64,000 bases of DNA from Arthrobacter sp. YN (GCF_002224285.1 NZ_CP022436.1:1736001-1800000); one strand, 5' to 3'. Counted from the first letter of the stretch, positions 44,747 to 54,433 are shown. Translations and numbers: made by a program. The notes: generated from the sequence alone by a model not told the origin.

Positions 44747-45523
44747 TCAGATGAAACTTCCGCTGGCATTGGCCAGCGATTTCAAACCGCGGACGACGGC
44801 GTGCGGCACCAAAGCGCTGGACGCCGGGTTTCCGGGGGAGGCTTCGTTGGTGACGCAGATATCGAACGTACCCAGGTTGGTCTCCGCCACCACATGATGG
44901 GCCGTCCGGCTGGCTCCCGGATCTGCGATGAGAACGGCTTCCACCACCTCCCAGCTGCCCGCTGCCAAGGCAAGCGCGGAGACCACGTTGGTGGACTTGG
45001 GGAAGGCCTTGATCAACTCCGCAGGGCCACCCCGCAGGAGCTCCACGGGCCGGGTTGCGGCGAGGAGCCCCTCCTTGGTTTCCCCGTCCATCCACGGCTG
45101 CACCAGGGCGGCGGGCAGCTTTCGTGATTCCAGGGTGATGCGGTGAATGGTACCGCCGGCGCCCGCGGCTGTGATCGCGTCCAGTCCACCCAGCGCACCG
45201 GTGGTGAGGAACGTTCGGCCTGGACCGTCGTCGAGCAGTTTTGTCCGTAAGGATTGGTCGCACAAGGCGCCTATCGAGGTGACCAGCAGGTCCGTGCCTG
45301 CTGCTACGGTGCGGGGGCCGAATTCCGCGACGGCGGCAACGCCGGCGCACTCCACCACCACATCCGCCACTTCCAACGCGTCATCGAAGCTGAACCCTGT
45401 CCCGGCGTTGCCATGCGGCACAACTCCGGCGAGCCTGACGCCAGGGACAGTGCCGGCGTCGAGCAATTCCACGATCCTCGAGCCGATGGCCCCGGACCCG
45501 ATCAGGGCCACGTTAAGTGTCAT
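44747..45523 (-). CDS. nadX: L-aspartate dehydrogenase
   Basis: A 258-residue NAD(P)-dependent enzyme. The Rossmann motif NVALIGSGAIGSRIVELL is at residues 4-21. The middle shows the family's GALGGLDAITAAGAGG and the C-terminal part the ETNLGTFDICVTNEASPGNP segment. It oxidises L-aspartate to iminoaspartate, which can feed NAD synthesis in place of NadB. No nadA or nadC is nearby. It lies 3 bp after the kinase-like gene on the same strand, so the two form an operon. Confidence 0.88.
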   Translation of the reverse strand: MTLNVALIGSGAIGSRIVELLDAGTVPGVRLAGVVPHGNAGTGFSFDDALEVADVVVECAGVAAVAEFGPRTVAAGTDLLVTSIGALCDQSLRTKLLDDGPGRTFLTTGALGGLDAITAAGAGGTIHRITLESRKLPAALVQPWMDGETKEGLLAATRPVELLRGGPAELIKAFPKSTNVVSALALAAGSWEVVEAVLIADPGASRTAHHVVAETNLGTFDICVTNEASPGNPASSALVPHAVVRGLKSLANASGSFI

Positions 45524-45526
45524 GGC

Positions 45527-46549
45527 CTAGAACGCCGTCGCGCCGGGAACAGGGAGCTCATGGGCCCGTGGAAGGTCATCAAGCGTCCGGCCCGCAAGAG
45601 TGCTGGCAACCCACAAAGAACGCGCAAAGTCCCCGCCGTGACCGGGAGTTCCCGCATAGCCCAGGGCATTGTCCACCTCGCGGGCAATGCTCCATTGCCG
45701 GGCAGCCTCGGGATCGAGCCCCGCGGCGACGCTGAAGTCGTGGCAGCGCTCCCGCAACGCAGCCTCCGGGGCCGTTCGGGAGAGGTCATGGATCCGGTTC
45801 CACAAAACCGGTGCCACAGCGAACTCGGCCTCACCAACCTGTGGTTGCGGGTCGATGGCCAGGTAGTCGCCACGGAGCTGCCGGTTGCCACTGGGGACAG
45901 CAAGGATGTTCATGAAGTGGAGGTCCGTGTGTACCAGGACATCCGTCCCGGAACGGCGTCCCACGGCGCCACGCGTCTGGCACACTTCCAGTGCCGCTTC
46001 CAGCAGCCACCTGGGAAACGGCCGGTCCAGGCGTTCCCACTCCGCCGGCAGCTCATCGCTCCATCGCTCGGCAGTTGCGGCAATGTGCTCCAAGGCCTGC
46101 CACTCCAGGCGCTCGTCAGGTTGGATGGAGAGCCGGCGCAGGACGGCGCCCCAGGCGTCCCTCGCGTGATCCATGGGGGCGTCCTGGAGCCAGCGGGAGG
46201 CATCCAGCCGTTCAAGGAGCATGGTGCAAGTGGGAGCATCCGCTGCCAGCAGGCGGACCGCGCCGTGACCATCCCACAGTGCCAGGGCGTGGCGTTCCAC
46301 CTGGGCTTCGTCGTGCGGGTAAGCGATCTTCAGCGCAGATGGGGCGCCGTTCTGGAGGACGGGCACCACCAAGGCTCCATGGCCGTTCCATGGTTCGGTG
46401 CCGGGTGCCAGGTCAACTGAGAGCTGCCACCGGTCCAGGGCATCTGAGATAAGTCCCGGAAGGCTGGCCAGCCAGTCGCGTCCCGCGGAGTCGCGGTTGT
46501 ACCGGGCGTGGAGGTCGCCCGGAATGGGAATCATCGCGTGAAGTGTCAC
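45527..46549 (-). CDS. APH(6)/hydroxyurea-kinase-like phosphotransferase
   Basis: A protein of 335 to 340 residues resembling the aminoglycoside/hydroxyurea kinase family (PF04655). It has the Brenner-type catalytic HTDLHFMNIL (Asp and Asn) and the metal-binding AIDPQPQVGE in place of the usual DPK/G site. A TMLLERLDASRWL segment precedes them. Relatives phosphorylate streptomycin or hydroxyurea, but chromosomal copies in actinobacteria often have unknown substrates. Starts at GTG 46549 and ATG 46534 both lie in or beside a perfect 9-bp inverted repeat. It is cotranscribed with nadX. Confidence 0.82.
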   Translation of the reverse strand: MTLHAMIPIPGDLHARYNRDSAGRDWLASLPGLISDALDRWQLSVDLAPGTEPWNGHGALVVPVLQNGAPSALKIAYPHDEAQVERHALALWDGHGAVRLLAADAPTCTMLLERLDASRWLQDAPMDHARDAWGAVLRRLSIQPDERLEWQALEHIAATAERWSDELPAEWERLDRPFPRWLLEAALEVCQTRGAVGRRSGTDVLVHTDLHFMNILAVPSGNRQLRGDYLAIDPQPQVGEAEFAVAPVLWNRIHDLSRTAPEAALRERCHDFSVAAGLDPEAARQWSIAREVDNALGYAGTPGHGGDFARSLWVASTLAGRTLDDLPRAHELPVPGATAF

Positions 46550-46554
46550 GCGAT
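46533..46554. promoter_or_regulatory. Perfect inverted repeat across the kinase start codon
   Basis: ATCGCGTGA (46533-46541) and TCACGCGAT (46546-46554) form a 9-bp perfect repeat with a 4-bp spacer. It covers both candidate start codons of the APH-like gene and could be an operator or a start-masking hairpin. Confidence 0.55.
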
Positions 46555-46583
46555 CAGCCTAACTCTGAGGGAAGCCGTGGCCC

Positions 46584-47312
46584 CTAGAAAACGCCGCTGG
46601 CACCCAAGAGCGTTCCGAGGGAGAACGTGGCAGCCAGGGCCAACGCGCCGCCCAGCACCACCCGGAAGGCCGCACGGAACCGGGAAGCGCCACCGATCCA
46701 GGCGCCAACAGCTCCGGTGATCGCCAAGGCAAGCAGGACCGCCACGAAGGTCAGCGGTACCCGGAGCTCCGGGGGAGGCAGGAGGATGGCCAGCATGGGC
46801 AGTATGGCCCCCAAAGTGAACGCCACCGCGGACGCCAACGCCGCGTTCCACGGGCTCACAATGTCATCTTCATGGATGTTCAGTTCCGCAGAGAGATGGG
46901 CGGCCAGGGCATCGTGCTCCGTGAGCTCCTCAGCAACCGCCCGTGCAGTCTTCGCACTGAGCCCCTTGGACTCGTAGATGGCCGCCAGCTCGTTGAGTTC
47001 GTCCTCGGGTTGCTGGGCCAGTTCGAGGCGTTCCTTCTCGATCAGCGCCTTCTGGGTGTCGCTCTGGCTGCTGACGGAGACATATTCACCCAAGGCCATG
47101 GAAATGGCGCCACCCACCAGGCCCGCGGTGCCGGCGGCAAGAATGCTGCCGGTGCTGGTGGTGGCACCTGCCACGCCCACCACGATCGCAGCAACGGACA
47201 CAATCCCGTCATTGGCGCCCAGGACCCCGGCCCGCAACCAGTTCAACCGGTGGGCCAGGTCATCCCGGTGGGGTTCGTTCTCGTGCACGGTGGCAGTGTC
47301 TGGGGAAGCCAT
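46584..47312 (-). CDS. VIT/CCC1-family transporter
   Basis: A 242-residue membrane protein of the VIT1/CCC1 iron-manganese family. The first helix region contains NWLRAGVLGANDGIVSVAAIVVGVAG in two parts, rich in the conserved LGANDGIVS motif. A SMALGEYVSVSSQSDTQ motif marks the second helix and its cytoplasmic extension, and five helices are predicted. Proteins of this type move Fe2+ or Mn2+ out of the cytosol. ATG 47312 is preferred over an upstream start at 47351. The neighbour at 47.4 kb is a ferritin-like protein, but a shared role is speculative. Confidence 0.9.
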   Translation of the reverse strand: MASPDTATVHENEPHRDDLAHRLNWLRAGVLGANDGIVSVAAIVVGVAGATTSTGSILAAGTAGLVGGAISMALGEYVSVSSQSDTQKALIEKERLELAQQPEDELNELAAIYESKGLSAKTARAVAEELTEHDALAAHLSAELNIHEDDIVSPWNAALASAVAFTLGAILPMLAILLPPPELRVPLTFVAVLLALAITGAVGAWIGGASRFRAAFRVVLGGALALAATFSLGTLLGASGVF

Positions 47313-47363
47313 AATCCAAGCCAAGCACCGGGGGAGGGTCTTGACCAGCATGGCTAGGCTGGC

Positions 47364-48509
47364 CTATCCGGCGGGGGGAGGGGTGGACCCGTTTGTGGTG
47401 GACTCAGTGGATGGTGTGGTGGTGGCGGAGCCGGACACGGAACCCGTCGCTGAACCCGTCGCTGAACCGGGCGTCGGCAGCGGCGGCAACTCCCCGGCGT
47501 CGAGCGTCAGGCCCGGCAGGGCAGGCACGTCCGCGCCCCACGCCAGGCTCCTGCGCCCAGCGGCCAGGAGGCCGTCCACCGCCCATGCCCGGGTCTCACC
47601 CGTGGACAGGGCAACCAAGTCCCCCAACACCGGAAGAGCCGACGATTCCAGCGCGGCCAGGGCAGCGGCGGGGTCCTGCGCGAATTGTCCCGGAAGACGG
47701 TAGCCGGCTTCGCTGGCAGGTACGTCCCCGCAGTTGGCCCGGGTCAGAGCCTCCACTTGCTGCAGCAGCAGTTCGTGGGTTGCAAGGCCCTTGGCCGCGG
47801 TGCCGGCGGCCCCTGTGTCCAGCCGTTTGAGCGCCACCTGGTACGCGTAGACGGCTTCCTGGTGTGTGCGGACCGTAGCTGCCAAGGCTGCGTCGGTGGT
47901 GGCGGACGTTGGCTCGGGCGTGGGGCTGACCGAGGGGCATGGTGCCGTCGACGGTGTGGCGGCAGGCTTTTTGGTCTTGGATGCCGCGGCATCCTTCGGG
48001 ACCGGCAACTGCCATGCACCAGCCAGCTTTTCGGCCCCCAGCACTTGGGCGGATCCCACCGCAGCGAGGAGTCGGGCGATGCCGCCGTCGGCCTCGTAGG
48101 CGTCTGCCAGGCGCTGGGTTCCGCTCGCGGACAAAGCGGCAACAAAGGCGGCACGCGTGGTGGTCTCTGCTGTGCCGGCAGGGGTCGCGGTGGCGGAGGG
48201 CGTTGCTTCTGACGGGACCAGGAGGGCGCGAGCCTGCGTTGTCAGCAAAGTCACAGCGTCCTGGAGGGCAGGCTGTGCTGCACCCTGGCCGGCGGCCGAG
48301 GACAGGGCAGCAGCCGATCCGCGAAGCTGGAGGGTGTCCTCCAGTGCCCTGGCGCGGGCCGTTTCGGAGAAAGGGACGGGCGGGGGAGTGCCGGAATCAC
48401 GCGGAATAAGCACTATTCCGGTCCCTGCGACGAGCAATGCCACCACGGCAACCAGCAGGACCCTGCCCCAGGGTGGTGTTCGTCGTTTTTCGCTTGTCTG
48501 CCCGCTCAC
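47364..48509 (-). CDS. DUF4439 ferritin-like membrane-anchored protein
   Basis: A protein of about 381 residues. An N-terminal membrane anchor (about 15-35, VLLVAVVALLVAGTGIVLI) is followed by an Ala-rich helical region with two ferritin-like segments (about 65-175, and the DUF4439 four-helix part about 215-345 with TVRTHQEAVYAYQVALKRL). The C-terminus is a Gly/Ser/Thr/Ala repeat tail (GSATGS units). The ferritin-like fold does not by itself prove metal binding. The start is uncertain; GTG 48509 is preferred over 48584. In mycobacteria a DUF4439 gene also lies next to rimP. Confidence 0.8.
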   Translation of the reverse strand: MSGQTSEKRRTPPWGRVLLVAVVALLVAGTGIVLIPRDSGTPPPVPFSETARARALEDTLQLRGSAAALSSAAGQGAAQPALQDAVTLLTTQARALLVPSEATPSATATPAGTAETTTRAAFVAALSASGTQRLADAYEADGGIARLLAAVGSAQVLGAEKLAGAWQLPVPKDAAASKTKKPAATPSTAPCPSVSPTPEPTSATTDAALAATVRTHQEAVYAYQVALKRLDTGAAGTAAKGLATHELLLQQVEALTRANCGDVPASEAGYRLPGQFAQDPAAALAALESSALPVLGDLVALSTGETRAWAVDGLLAAGRRSLAWGADVPALPGLTLDAGELPPLPTPGSATGSATGSVSGSATTTPSTESTTNGSTPPPAG

Positions 48510-48614
48510 AACAGACCATGGTGTCACGTGGGTGGCAAAGTCCGTGCACCATGTTCCCGGGAAAATCGTTAGGCTAGTAGTCACAACAACATCTATCGGG
48601 AGGCGGCGGGCAAC

Positions 48615-49226
48615 GTGAGTGACTCGGAAGCCACGACTTCAACACACCGTTCTGAATCCAACTCAACGGCCACCATCCACAACCCGGAAGAGAGCAGGCT
48701 TAAGGCGCTGCTTGAACCGGCTGTCCTTGCCAGCAGGCTCTACCTCGAGGATGTTTCCATCCACGTTGCCGGTTCACACCGCACGGTCCACGTCGTCGTG
48801 GACCTGCCGCAGGAGGAAACCGGCGGTGTCAGCCTTGACGCCATCGCGGATGTCTCACGCGGGCTGTCCGATATTCTGGACAACGACCCCCATGACGACG
48901 GACGCCCGTATGACCTTGAGGTGTCTTCGCCGGGCGTCAGCCGCCCTTTGACCGAACCGCGCCACTGGCACCGGGCCCGCGGCCGTATGGTCCGGGTCAA
49001 CGTGATCCAGGGGGACAATCTCCTGGGCCGCATTGCCTCGGTGGAGGATGACGGCGTGACGTTGATCCCCGAGCACGAGGTCAAGAAGGGCATGAAGCCC
49101 AAGCAAGGCGACCCCATCACTATTCCTTTCGACAGGATCCGCCAAGGAAAAGTCGAGATTGAATTCAGCCACCTCCACGAGGCTGCGCTGGCAGACGAGC
49201 ACAACGGACCTTCCGAGGAGGCCTAA
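48615..49226 (+). CDS. rimP: Ribosome maturation factor RimP
   Basis: A 203-residue protein needed for 30S subunit maturation. The N-terminal alpha/beta domain contains [20 protein letters not shown] and SRGLSDILD, then [20 protein letters not shown], the family signature. The C-terminal domain is SH3-like ([20 protein letters not shown]). The first 25 residues are a Ser/Thr-rich extension. It starts at GTG 48615 and ends by overlapping the nusA start by one base (TAATG). It heads the classic nusA-infB operon. Confidence 0.94.
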   Translation: MSDSEATTSTHRSESNSTATIHNPEESRLKALLEPAVLASRLYLEDVSIHVAGSHRTVHVVVDLPQEETGGVSLDAIADVSRGLSDILDNDPHDDGRPYDLEVSSPGVSRPLTEPRHWHRARGRMVRVNVIQGDNLLGRIASVEDDGVTLIPEHEVKKGMKPKQGDPITIPFDRIRQGKVEIEFSHLHEAALADEHNGPSEEA

Positions 49227-50206
49227 TGGATATTGACATGAGCGCACTGAGACTCCTGGAGCGTGAGCGTGAAATCCCGCTGGATCTCCTGATTCCCACC
49301 ATCGAGCAAGCTCTGTTGGTGGCGTACCACAAGACGCCCGGCGCCTTCGAGAAGGCCCGCGCAGAGTTGGACCGCAAGAGCGGCCACGTGACCATCTGGG
49401 CCACCGAGATTGACGACGACGGCGAGCCCATCGGCGAGTTCGAGGACACCCCGGCCGGCTTCGGCCGCATCGCGGCCAGCACGGCCCGCCAGATCATCCT
49501 CCAGCGTCTTCGCGACGTGGAGGATGACAACGTGCTGGGCGAGTTCAAGGGCCGTGAAGGCGAACTCGTTGCCGGCATGATCCAGCAGGGCAACAACCCG
49601 CACATGATCCAGGTCAACCTGGGAGCCGTAGAGGCACTGCTGCCGCCGCCCGAGCAGGTTCCCGGTGAGAAGTACCTCCACGGAAGCCGCCTGCGTGCTT
49701 TCGTGGTGGACGTCCACCGCGGCGCAAAAGGTCCTTCCATCACGTTGTCCCGTTCGCACCCCGGACTGGTCCGCAAGCTGTTCGAAATGGAAGTTCCCGA
49801 AATCGCCGACCACTCCGTGGAGATCGTGGCGCTTGCCCGCGAAGCAGGCCACCGCACCAAGATTGCCGTCAAGGCCAACACCCCCGGCATCAACGCCAAG
49901 GGTGCCTGCATCGGTGAAATGGGTTCACGCGTCCGGGCTGTCATGACTGAACTGAACGACGAAAAGATCGACATCGTCGACTTCAGTGATGACCCGGCAA
50001 CCTTCATTGCCAACTCGTTGTCGCCCTCCAGGGTGAATTCCGTCACAATCACGGACGAGTCAACCCGCTCGGCCCGCGTGGTGGTTCCCGATTACCAGCT
50101 TTCGCTGGCCATCGGCAAGGAAGGCCAGAATGCCCGGCTCGCCGCAAAGCTGACTGGCTGGCGGATCGATATCGTCTCTGACGCCGCTCCGGCAAAGGTC
50201 GACTAG
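49226..50206 (+). CDS. nusA: Transcription termination/antitermination factor NusA
   Basis: A 326-residue short actinobacterial NusA. The N-terminal RNA-polymerase-binding domain (1-105) is followed by S1 (about 110-180, with [19 protein letters not shown]), KH1 and KH2 (about 185-320, [14 protein letters not shown] and [19 protein letters not shown]). It lacks the C-terminal acidic repeats of proteobacterial NusA, as is usual in this phylum. It is followed by two GC-rich hairpins in the gap before ylxR. Confidence 0.96.
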   Translation: MDIDMSALRLLEREREIPLDLLIPTIEQALLVAYHKTPGAFEKARAELDRKSGHVTIWATEIDDDGEPIGEFEDTPAGFGRIAASTARQIILQRLRDVEDDNVLGEFKGREGELVAGMIQQGNNPHMIQVNLGAVEALLPPPEQVPGEKYLHGSRLRAFVVDVHRGAKGPSITLSRSHPGLVRKLFEMEVPEIADHSVEIVALAREAGHRTKIAVKANTPGINAKGACIGEMGSRVRAVMTELNDEKIDIVDFSDDPATFIANSLSPSRVNSVTITDESTRSARVVVPDYQLSLAIGKEGQNARLAAKLTGWRIDIVSDAAPAKVD

Positions 50207-50214
50207 CGGTTCAG

Positions 50215-50256
50215 CCGGCGGCTGATGCCGCCGGTTCCGCGCCGCGCTTGCGGCGC
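50215..50256 (+). terminator. Two consecutive hairpins in the nusA-ylxR gap
   Basis: CCGGCGGC-TGAT-GCCGCCGG (50215-50234) and GCGCCGC-GCTT-GCGGCGC (50239-50256) directly follow nusA. They may partly terminate or attenuate transcription inside the operon. A -10-like TAGACT at 50288-50293 could restart it. I see no gene in 50207-50403. Confidence 0.55.
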
Positions 50257-50403
50257 CCCTGGTTTCGGGAGTGCGGGGCCGGGGGGCTAGACTAGATGGA
50301 ACCGGGCTTACGTCCGGTATCCGCGCGCTTTGGCGTGCCTCAGCTGCGTGTGCAGGACCGGGGCCCGTCGGGCGCCAGTAACGTAAGGCAGGTTGGACGC
50401 GTC

Positions 50404-50745
50404 GTGGCTGAACTGCTTGAACATGGCCACGGGCCTGTTCGCACGTGCATCGGATGCCGGAAGCAAGGCTCCCGGTCCGAGCTTGTCCGGCTGGTCACCC
50501 AAGGCAGCGGTTCGTCCGCCGTCCTGGTGGATGTCCGACGCCGGATGGCCGGCAGGGGTGCGTGGCTGCACCCCAGCGAAAAGTGCTTGGCATTGGCGAT
50601 CAAGCGGCGCGCTTTCGGAAGGGCCCTTGCGGGCGCTGCCGAAACGGATGCCGTCGAACGTTACCTGATGCAGGGCACGCCACTTGTGGAGGCCCAGGCC
50701 GCCACAGGAAAACCGTCCAAACCTGAAAGCGGGTCAGAAAACTGA
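50404..50745 (+). CDS. ylxR: YlxR family RNA-binding protein
   Basis: A 113-residue protein of the DUF448/YlxR family, conserved between nusA and infB. It has the signature RTCIGCRKQGSRSELVRLV near its start and GRGAWLHPSEKCLALAIKR in the middle. In some bacteria YlxR binds RnpB RNA or acts as a transcription regulator. The start was placed at GTG 50404, 12 residues before the motif, with AAGGCAGG upstream; an ATG at 50296 would add 36 unlikely residues. Confidence 0.88.
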   Translation: MAELLEHGHGPVRTCIGCRKQGSRSELVRLVTQGSGSSAVLVDVRRRMAGRGAWLHPSEKCLALAIKRRAFGRALAGAAETDAVERYLMQGTPLVEAQAATGKPSKPESGSEN

Positions 50746-50809
50746 TGGAAACCCGATGAGTTCCCAGCGATGAGTGCGTAACGATGACAACTTTGTTGCG
50801 CTCTGCAAT

Positions 50810-50841
50810 GGGCCTTTCATTCGCGCAAGCGGCGAAGGCCC
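50810..50841 (+). promoter_or_regulatory. Hairpin in the infB leader
   Basis: GGGCCTT (50810-50816) pairs with AAGGCCC (50835-50841), with further pairing inside. A smaller CTCGGT-GCGG-ACCGAG hairpin (50871-50886) directly precedes the AGGAGA ribosome-binding site of infB. Confidence 0.45.
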
Positions 50842-50897
50842 GCAGTAAGAAGTAGACGGTTCGTGCCTGGCTCGGTGCGGACCGAGACAGGAGAAAT

Positions 50898-53780
50898 GTG
50901 GCCAAGGTCCGCGTACATGAGCTCGCCAAAGAGCTCGGTATTACTTCCAAAGATGCAGTAACCAAACTGCAGGAATTGGGCGAATTCGTTCGCTCCGCCT
51001 CGTCAACCATCGAGGCCCCCGTCGTGAAGAAACTTCGCGACGCCTACCCGGGTGCCGGCGCTGCCAAGGCCGCCGCTCCCGCTGCCGCTCCCGCGGCAAC
51101 CCGTCCCGCAGCATCCCGTCCGGCAGCTCCGGCTCCGGGCCCCGCAGCACCGAAGGCTCCGGCCCCGGCACCTGCAGCCCCCGCTCCGGCAGCTTCGGCT
51201 CCGGCAGCACCTGCGGCCCCTGCTCCGGCAGCTTCGGCTCCGGCGGCACCTGCTGCTCCCGCCGCGTCCACCCCGGTTTCGGCCAAGCCCGGCGCCCGTC
51301 CTGCTCCCAAGGCAGAGACGCCGGCTCCGGCACGTCAAGGTGGCCAGGCCCCCCGTCCCGGCGGTCCCCGTCCGGGCAACAACCCGTTTGCTACCTCCCA
51401 GGGCATGCCCCGGGGCCGTGGTGGCGACGGAGATCGTCCGCCGCGTCCGGGTAACAACCCGTTTGCACCGTCCCAGGGCATGCCCCGAGGCGAACGCCGC
51501 AATGACGGCGAACGCCCCGGTGGTCCCCGTCCCGCTGCCGGCGCAGGCGGTCCCCGTCCTGCCGCAGGCACCGGTGGTCCCCGTCCGGGCGCTCCGCGTC
51601 CGGGTGCACCCCGTCCGGGCGCCCCGCGTCCCGCTGGCGGTCCCGGTGCCGGAAACCGTCCTACTCCGGGCATGATGCCCAACCGCACTGAGCGTCCGGC
51701 TCCCGGTGGCGCAGGCCGTCCGGGTGGCGCAGGCCGTCCCGGTGGCGGCCCCGGTCGTCCCGGTGGCGCACCTGGTGCAGGTACCGGTGGCGGCGCTCCC
51801 GCCGGCGGTGGCTTCGGTAAGGGTGGTCGCGGTCGCGGTGGCACCCAGGGTGCTTTCGGCAAGGGCGGCGCCGGTCGTGGCAAGCAGCGTAAGTCGAAGC
51901 GTGCAAAGCGCCAGGAACTGGAGCAGATGAGTGCTCCGTCGCTGGGCGGCGTTTCGGTACCCCGCGGTGATGGCGAGACCATCATCCGCCTGCGTCGCGG
52001 CTCGTCCATCACGGACTTTGCCGAGAAGATTGACGCGAACCCCGCATCATTGGTGACCGTGCTGTTCCACCTCGGTGAAATGGCAACGGCTACGCAGTCC
52101 CTCGACGAAGACACCTTTGGCCTGCTTGGCGCCGAACTCGGCTACAAGCTCCAGGTTGTTTCCCCTGAGGATGAAGAGCGCGAGCTGTTGGATCAGTTCG
52201 ACATCAACATCCAGGATGAACTCGACGCCGAAGGCGACGACGTTCTCGAGGCCCGCGCACCGGTTGTCACCGTCATGGGTCACGTTGACCACGGTAAGAC
52301 CCGCCTGTTGGATGCCATCCGCAACTCGAACGTTGTGGCCGGCGAGCACGGTGGCATCACCCAGCACATCGGTGCCTACCAGATCAGCCACGTCCACGAG
52401 GGCACTGCCCGCGACATCACCTTCATTGACACCCCCGGTCACGAGGCCTTCACGGCCATGCGTGCACGTGGTGCCAAGGTCACCGATATCGCGATCCTGG
52501 TTGTCGCAGCCGACGACGGCGTTATGCCGCAGACGGTGGAAGCGCTCAACCACGCCCAGGCAGCCAATGTGCCGATCGTCGTCGCGGTGAACAAGATCGA
52601 CAAGGAAGGCGCCAACCCTGACAAGGTCAAGGGCCAGCTGACCGAGTACGGCTTGGTTCCGGAAGAATACGGTGGCGACACCATGTTCGTTGAGGTCTCT
52701 GCACGCCAGAACCTCAACATCGACGAACTGATCGACGCCGTCCTGCTGACGGCCGATGCCGCACTGGATCTGCGCGCCAACCCGGACAAGGACGCTCGAG
52801 GCATTGCCATCGAAGCGAACCTGGACAAGGGCCGCGGTGCTGTTGCTACCGTCCTGGTCCAGTCCGGTACCTTGGCCGTGGGCGACACGATCGTGGCCGG
52901 TACGGCCCACGGCCGCGTCCGCGCCATGTTCGACGAGAACGGCGAGGCACTCGATGTCGCACTGCCGTCCCGTCCGGTCCAGGTCCTCGGCCTGTCCAAC
53001 GTGCCGCGTGCAGGTGACACCTTCCTGGTGACCCCTGACGAGCGTACGGCCCGCCAGATCGCTGAGAAGCGTGAAGCTGCCGACCGCAACGCCGCACTGG
53101 CCAAGCGTCGCAAGCGCATCAGCCTGGAAGACTTCGACCAGGCCGTTGCAGAAGGCAAGATCGACACCCTCAACCTCATCCTCAAGGGTGACGTGTCCGG
53201 TGCTGTGGAAGCCCTCGAAGACGCCTTGCTCAAGATCGACGTCGGAGATGACGACGTTCAGCTCCGTGTCATCCACCGCGGTGTGGGTGCCATCACGCAG
53301 AACGACGTCAACCTCGCCACGGTGGACAACGCCATCATCATCGGCTTCAACGTCAAGCCGGCCGAGCGCGTTGCTGAACTTGCTGACCGTGAAGGCGTGG
53401 ACATGCGCTTCTACTCGGTCATTTACGCAGCAATCGATGACATTGAGATGGCCCTCAAGGGCATGCTCAAGCCGGAGTACGAAGAAGTCCAGCTCGGTAC
53501 TGCCGAGGTCCGCGAAGTCTTCCGCTCCTCCAAGTTCGGCAACATCGCAGGCTCGATCGTCCGCACGGGCATCATCCGCCGTAACACCAAGGCACGTGTC
53601 AGCCGCGACGGCAAGGTCATCGGTGACAACCTCACCGTTGAGACGCTCAAGCGCTTCAAGGATGACGCCACCGAAGTCCGCACCGACTTCGAGTGTGGTA
53701 TCGGTCTTGGCTCCTTCAACGACATCACTGAAGGCGACATCATCGAGACCTTCGAAATGCGCGAAAAGCCGCGCGTCTAG
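50898..53780 (+). CDS. infB: Translation initiation factor IF-2
   Basis: A 960-residue GTPase. The N-terminal IF2_N helix (1-50, [18 protein letters not shown]) is followed by about 300 low-complexity residues: an Ala/Pro repeat block (about 55-135), then Gly/Arg/Pro repeats that include two copies of a GNNPFAxSQGMPRG unit. The G domain has G1 GHVDHGKT at about 461-468, DTPGHEAF and NKIDK, followed by domains II to IV. The repeat-rich N-terminus is typical of actinobacterial IF-2. It starts at GTG 50898 behind AGGAGA. Confidence 0.96.
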   Translation: MAKVRVHELAKELGITSKDAVTKLQELGEFVRSASSTIEAPVVKKLRDAYPGAGAAKAAAPAAAPAATRPAASRPAAPAPGPAAPKAPAPAPAAPAPAASAPAAPAAPAPAASAPAAPAAPAASTPVSAKPGARPAPKAETPAPARQGGQAPRPGGPRPGNNPFATSQGMPRGRGGDGDRPPRPGNNPFAPSQGMPRGERRNDGERPGGPRPAAGAGGPRPAAGTGGPRPGAPRPGAPRPGAPRPAGGPGAGNRPTPGMMPNRTERPAPGGAGRPGGAGRPGGGPGRPGGAPGAGTGGGAPAGGGFGKGGRGRGGTQGAFGKGGAGRGKQRKSKRAKRQELEQMSAPSLGGVSVPRGDGETIIRLRRGSSITDFAEKIDANPASLVTVLFHLGEMATATQSLDEDTFGLLGAELGYKLQVVSPEDEERELLDQFDINIQDELDAEGDDVLEARAPVVTVMGHVDHGKTRLLDAIRNSNVVAGEHGGITQHIGAYQISHVHEGTARDITFIDTPGHEAFTAMRARGAKVTDIAILVVAADDGVMPQTVEALNHAQAANVPIVVAVNKIDKEGANPDKVKGQLTEYGLVPEEYGGDTMFVEVSARQNLNIDELIDAVLLTADAALDLRANPDKDARGIAIEANLDKGRGAVATVLVQSGTLAVGDTIVAGTAHGRVRAMFDENGEALDVALPSRPVQVLGLSNVPRAGDTFLVTPDERTARQIAEKREAADRNAALAKRRKRISLEDFDQAVAEGKIDTLNLILKGDVSGAVEALEDALLKIDVGDDDVQLRVIHRGVGAITQNDVNLATVDNAIIIGFNVKPAERVAELADREGVDMRFYSVIYAAIDDIEMALKGMLKPEYEEVQLGTAEVREVFRSSKFGNIAGSIVRTGIIRRNTKARVSRDGKVIGDNLTVETLKRFKDDATEVRTDFECGIGLGSFNDITEGDIIETFEMREKPRV
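51061..51860. repeat. Low-complexity repeat block in infB
   Basis: Ala/Pro codon repeats (51061-51260), a roughly 66-bp duplication with copies near 51376 and 51442 (GGCAACAACCCGTTT-like starts), and Gly-Arg-Pro repeats (51530-51860). All stay in frame and form the flexible N-terminal region of IF-2. Confidence 0.8.
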
Positions 53781-53789
53781 GTTCCGTTT

Positions 53790-53827
53790 GGAACGGGTCC
53801 GTCGGGTAGCCCCGGCGGACCTGTTCC
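53790..53827 (+). terminator. Hairpin after infB
   Basis: GGAACGGGTCCG (53790-53801) pairs with CGGACCTGTTCC (53816-53827), one G-U pair. The pairing continues inward (CGGG with CCCG). No long U tail follows, so read-through to rbfA is likely. Confidence 0.6.
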
Positions 53828-53857
53828 GTCCCCGTTTCTACTTTCCAGGAGGAAGTC

Positions 53858-54361
53858 ATGGCTGATCCCGCACGCGCTGCCAAGCTGGCACAGCGGATTA
53901 AGGTCGTCGTCGCTGAGGCCCTCGGCCGTCGGGTCAAAGATCCGCGCGTCGAGTCCATCACGGTCACCGACGCCCGCGTCACCAACGACCTTCAGCACGC
54001 CACTATCTACTACACCGTCTTCGGTGACGAGGTAGCCCACGCTGATGCTGCCCGCGCCTTGGAGAAGGCCAAGGGTGTGCTTCGGCAGGAAGTTGGCCGT
54101 AACATCACCGTCCGGCTTACCCCGACGCTCGAGTTTGTTGCGGACCAGATTCCGGTCAACGCCTCGAACCTTGAGGAGTTGCTGCGCGAAGCCAAGCGTC
54201 GCGATGCCGAGGTAGCCGCTTTGGCTGCCAGTGCCAAGCACGCCGGCGAGGCCGACCCCTACAAGGGCGATGCCCCTGAAGACATCGATGAGGACGACTT
54301 CGACGAAGAGGACACTGACCTCTCCGGAGATAAAGAACTCGACGAAGACGCCAACCGCTAA
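53858..54361 (+). CDS. rbfA: Ribosome-binding factor A
   Basis: A 167-residue 30S maturation factor. The single KH-like domain (1-115) includes VVVAEALGRRVKDPRVESIT near the N-terminus and VTDARVTNDLQHATIYYTVFG in two parts. An acidic Asp/Glu-rich tail of about 40 residues follows, as in related actinobacteria. It starts at ATG 53858 behind AGGAGG at 53849-53854. A perfect hairpin lies 15 bp after the stop. Confidence 0.94.
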   Translation: MADPARAAKLAQRIKVVVAEALGRRVKDPRVESITVTDARVTNDLQHATIYYTVFGDEVAHADAARALEKAKGVLRQEVGRNITVRLTPTLEFVADQIPVNASNLEELLREAKRRDAEVAALAASAKHAGEADPYKGDAPEDIDEDDFDEEDTDLSGDKELDEDANR

Positions 54362-54376
54362 AACCTCAGCGTTTTT

Positions 54377-54423
54377 GTACAGCTAATGCCCCTAAGACTG
54401 CGTTTTAGGGGCATTAGCTGTAC
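54377..54423. terminator. Perfect 19-bp palindromic hairpin after rbfA
   Basis: 54377-54395 pairs without mismatch to 54405-54423 around a 9-nt loop. Core CAGCTAATGCCC, much like the 26810-26850 hairpin. It ends the rimP-rbfA gene group. Confidence 0.85.
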
Positions 54424-54433
54424 TCAAACTCGT

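Noticed and set aside
51061..51860. Dense repeats in infB, considered as an inserted element
   Set aside because: They remain in frame inside IF-2, and Ala/Pro/Gly-rich N-termini are normal for actinobacterial IF-2.
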